A DNA stretch of 64,000 nucleotides from the NCBI GenBank assembly GCA_037783415.1, contig JAZGTN010000240.1, positions 1,025,001-1,089,000 on the forward strand. Reading direction: 5' to 3'. Under the pieces are notes generated by a model, which saw only the letters and a list, made by a program, of their open reading frames with translations, did no database searches and was not told the DNA's origin. The position numbers were made by a program, and so were the translations under genes. The DNA is from Leptasterias polaris (taxonomy: Eukaryota > Echinodermata > Asteroidea > Forcipulatida > Asteriidae). Shown one piece after another: positions 63,266-64,000 of the stretch (positions are counted from its first letter, which is position 1; each line of letters begins with the position of its first letter).

Positions 63266-64000
63266 TGTCAAGATCCCTTCCCCCCAAACAATATTGTAAA
63301 ATGTTCTGGAAGTATCTCAACTTGAACTGGTGTTCATGTTGGCTGTGAAAGGAAATGGAACAAACTGACAAAACGCTACTGAAGTTAGGCATAAAGTTGT
63401 ATATTTTTACACAAAGAAGGTCTAGCAACAGTGCATCAGAGCTGCTGTATTGCTAACATATTTTCTTGTGTTAGTTCAACTCACAGACAAGCAGTGGAAA
63501 AAGCAGAGGGGTTTTGTTTGTTTTCATTCGTACATAATCAGTTGACAAAAGATGAATAACAAGAACAAAACACAGCATGTTATAATAACTGAAGACAACC
63601 ACACATACAATCTTACTTATAATACTATACTTATAAAGCATTTCTCTCTGGCCTCTCTGGTTTTATTTTATTATTATTATTTTTTCTGGACAGACTCTGA
63701 TCTACTCTCTTGCTGTCAATCCTGAAGCCTCTCTATCTAGCCTCGCTAACCCAGTCATCAACTAAAACCTGCCTTCTCTTTGGTAGCCTCACTTCTGCTG
63801 GGAAATATATAAACAACATTAAAAAGCCATCTCTTAATACTAACAAGCTGCTGCTGCAAAATCGCAAGCTTTGTCCCATAAGTGCAAGCTCAGAGTTGTG
63901 TTGTTTGTCAATTTTAATGAGGATATTTTGAAGGTTTTTTTGTGTGTGTATTTTTGGTTCAGGACGCACACATGGTTTCCGCAGTTTAATAACTGCGGCC

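Larger units (their letters stand above)
61856..64000. other. 3' flank or 3' UTR; no further gene recognised
   Basis: Repeats only (39-kb-type MITE fragment, 62510-62656 MITE, family F). A possible alternative terminal exon begins at 63693 after TTTTCTGGACAG, reading TLIYSLAVNPEAS to a TAA, in phase 0. Confidence 0.45.

Overview
This is a eukaryotic genomic window: AT-rich, spliced, and full of short mobile elements. Repeat content (two tRNA-derived SINE families, several hairpin MITEs, a chromodomain Ty3/Gypsy element) and a metazoan kinesin gene point to a marine invertebrate deuterostome. A sea star or other echinoderm is my best guess. That guess rests on the general look of the repeats, not on a search.

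The window is dominated by one plus-strand protein-coding gene. I assembled 26 coding exons from 20321 to 61855. All junctions are GT-AG and all phases agree. The product is a kinesin-3-type motor of about 1093 residues, best matched to the KIF28/KLP-6 group. In order it has an N-terminal motor (P-loop, switch I, switch II), a neck and coiled coil, an FHA domain, a central region, a C2-like (DUF3694-type) segment, a second coiled coil, a conserved FDPFYR block, a Pro/Glu/Lys-rich tail, and a possible C-terminal CaaX box (CSLM). The last two small exons are less certain than the rest.

Layout. 1-6800: no gene recognised, a long palindromic element at 2.9-3.06 kb. 6801-9140: an LTR retrotransposon on the minus strand with apparently identical 246-bp LTRs and a 4-bp target duplication; its interior keeps only the integrase-chromodomain end of pol. 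9141-20320: no gene recognised, several hairpin MITEs. 20321-61855: the kinesin gene, whose introns hold SINEs, MITEs, several minisatellites (units of about 22, 40, 46, 94 and 104 bp, plus a triplicated splice-acceptor region) and a broken THAP zinc-finger fragment in intron 20. 61856-64000: 3' flank with more repeats.

There is no operon-like logic here. The kinesin is the only intact cellular gene I can support; the other coding sequence belongs to mobile elements. No rRNA, genuine tRNA or CRISPR was found.
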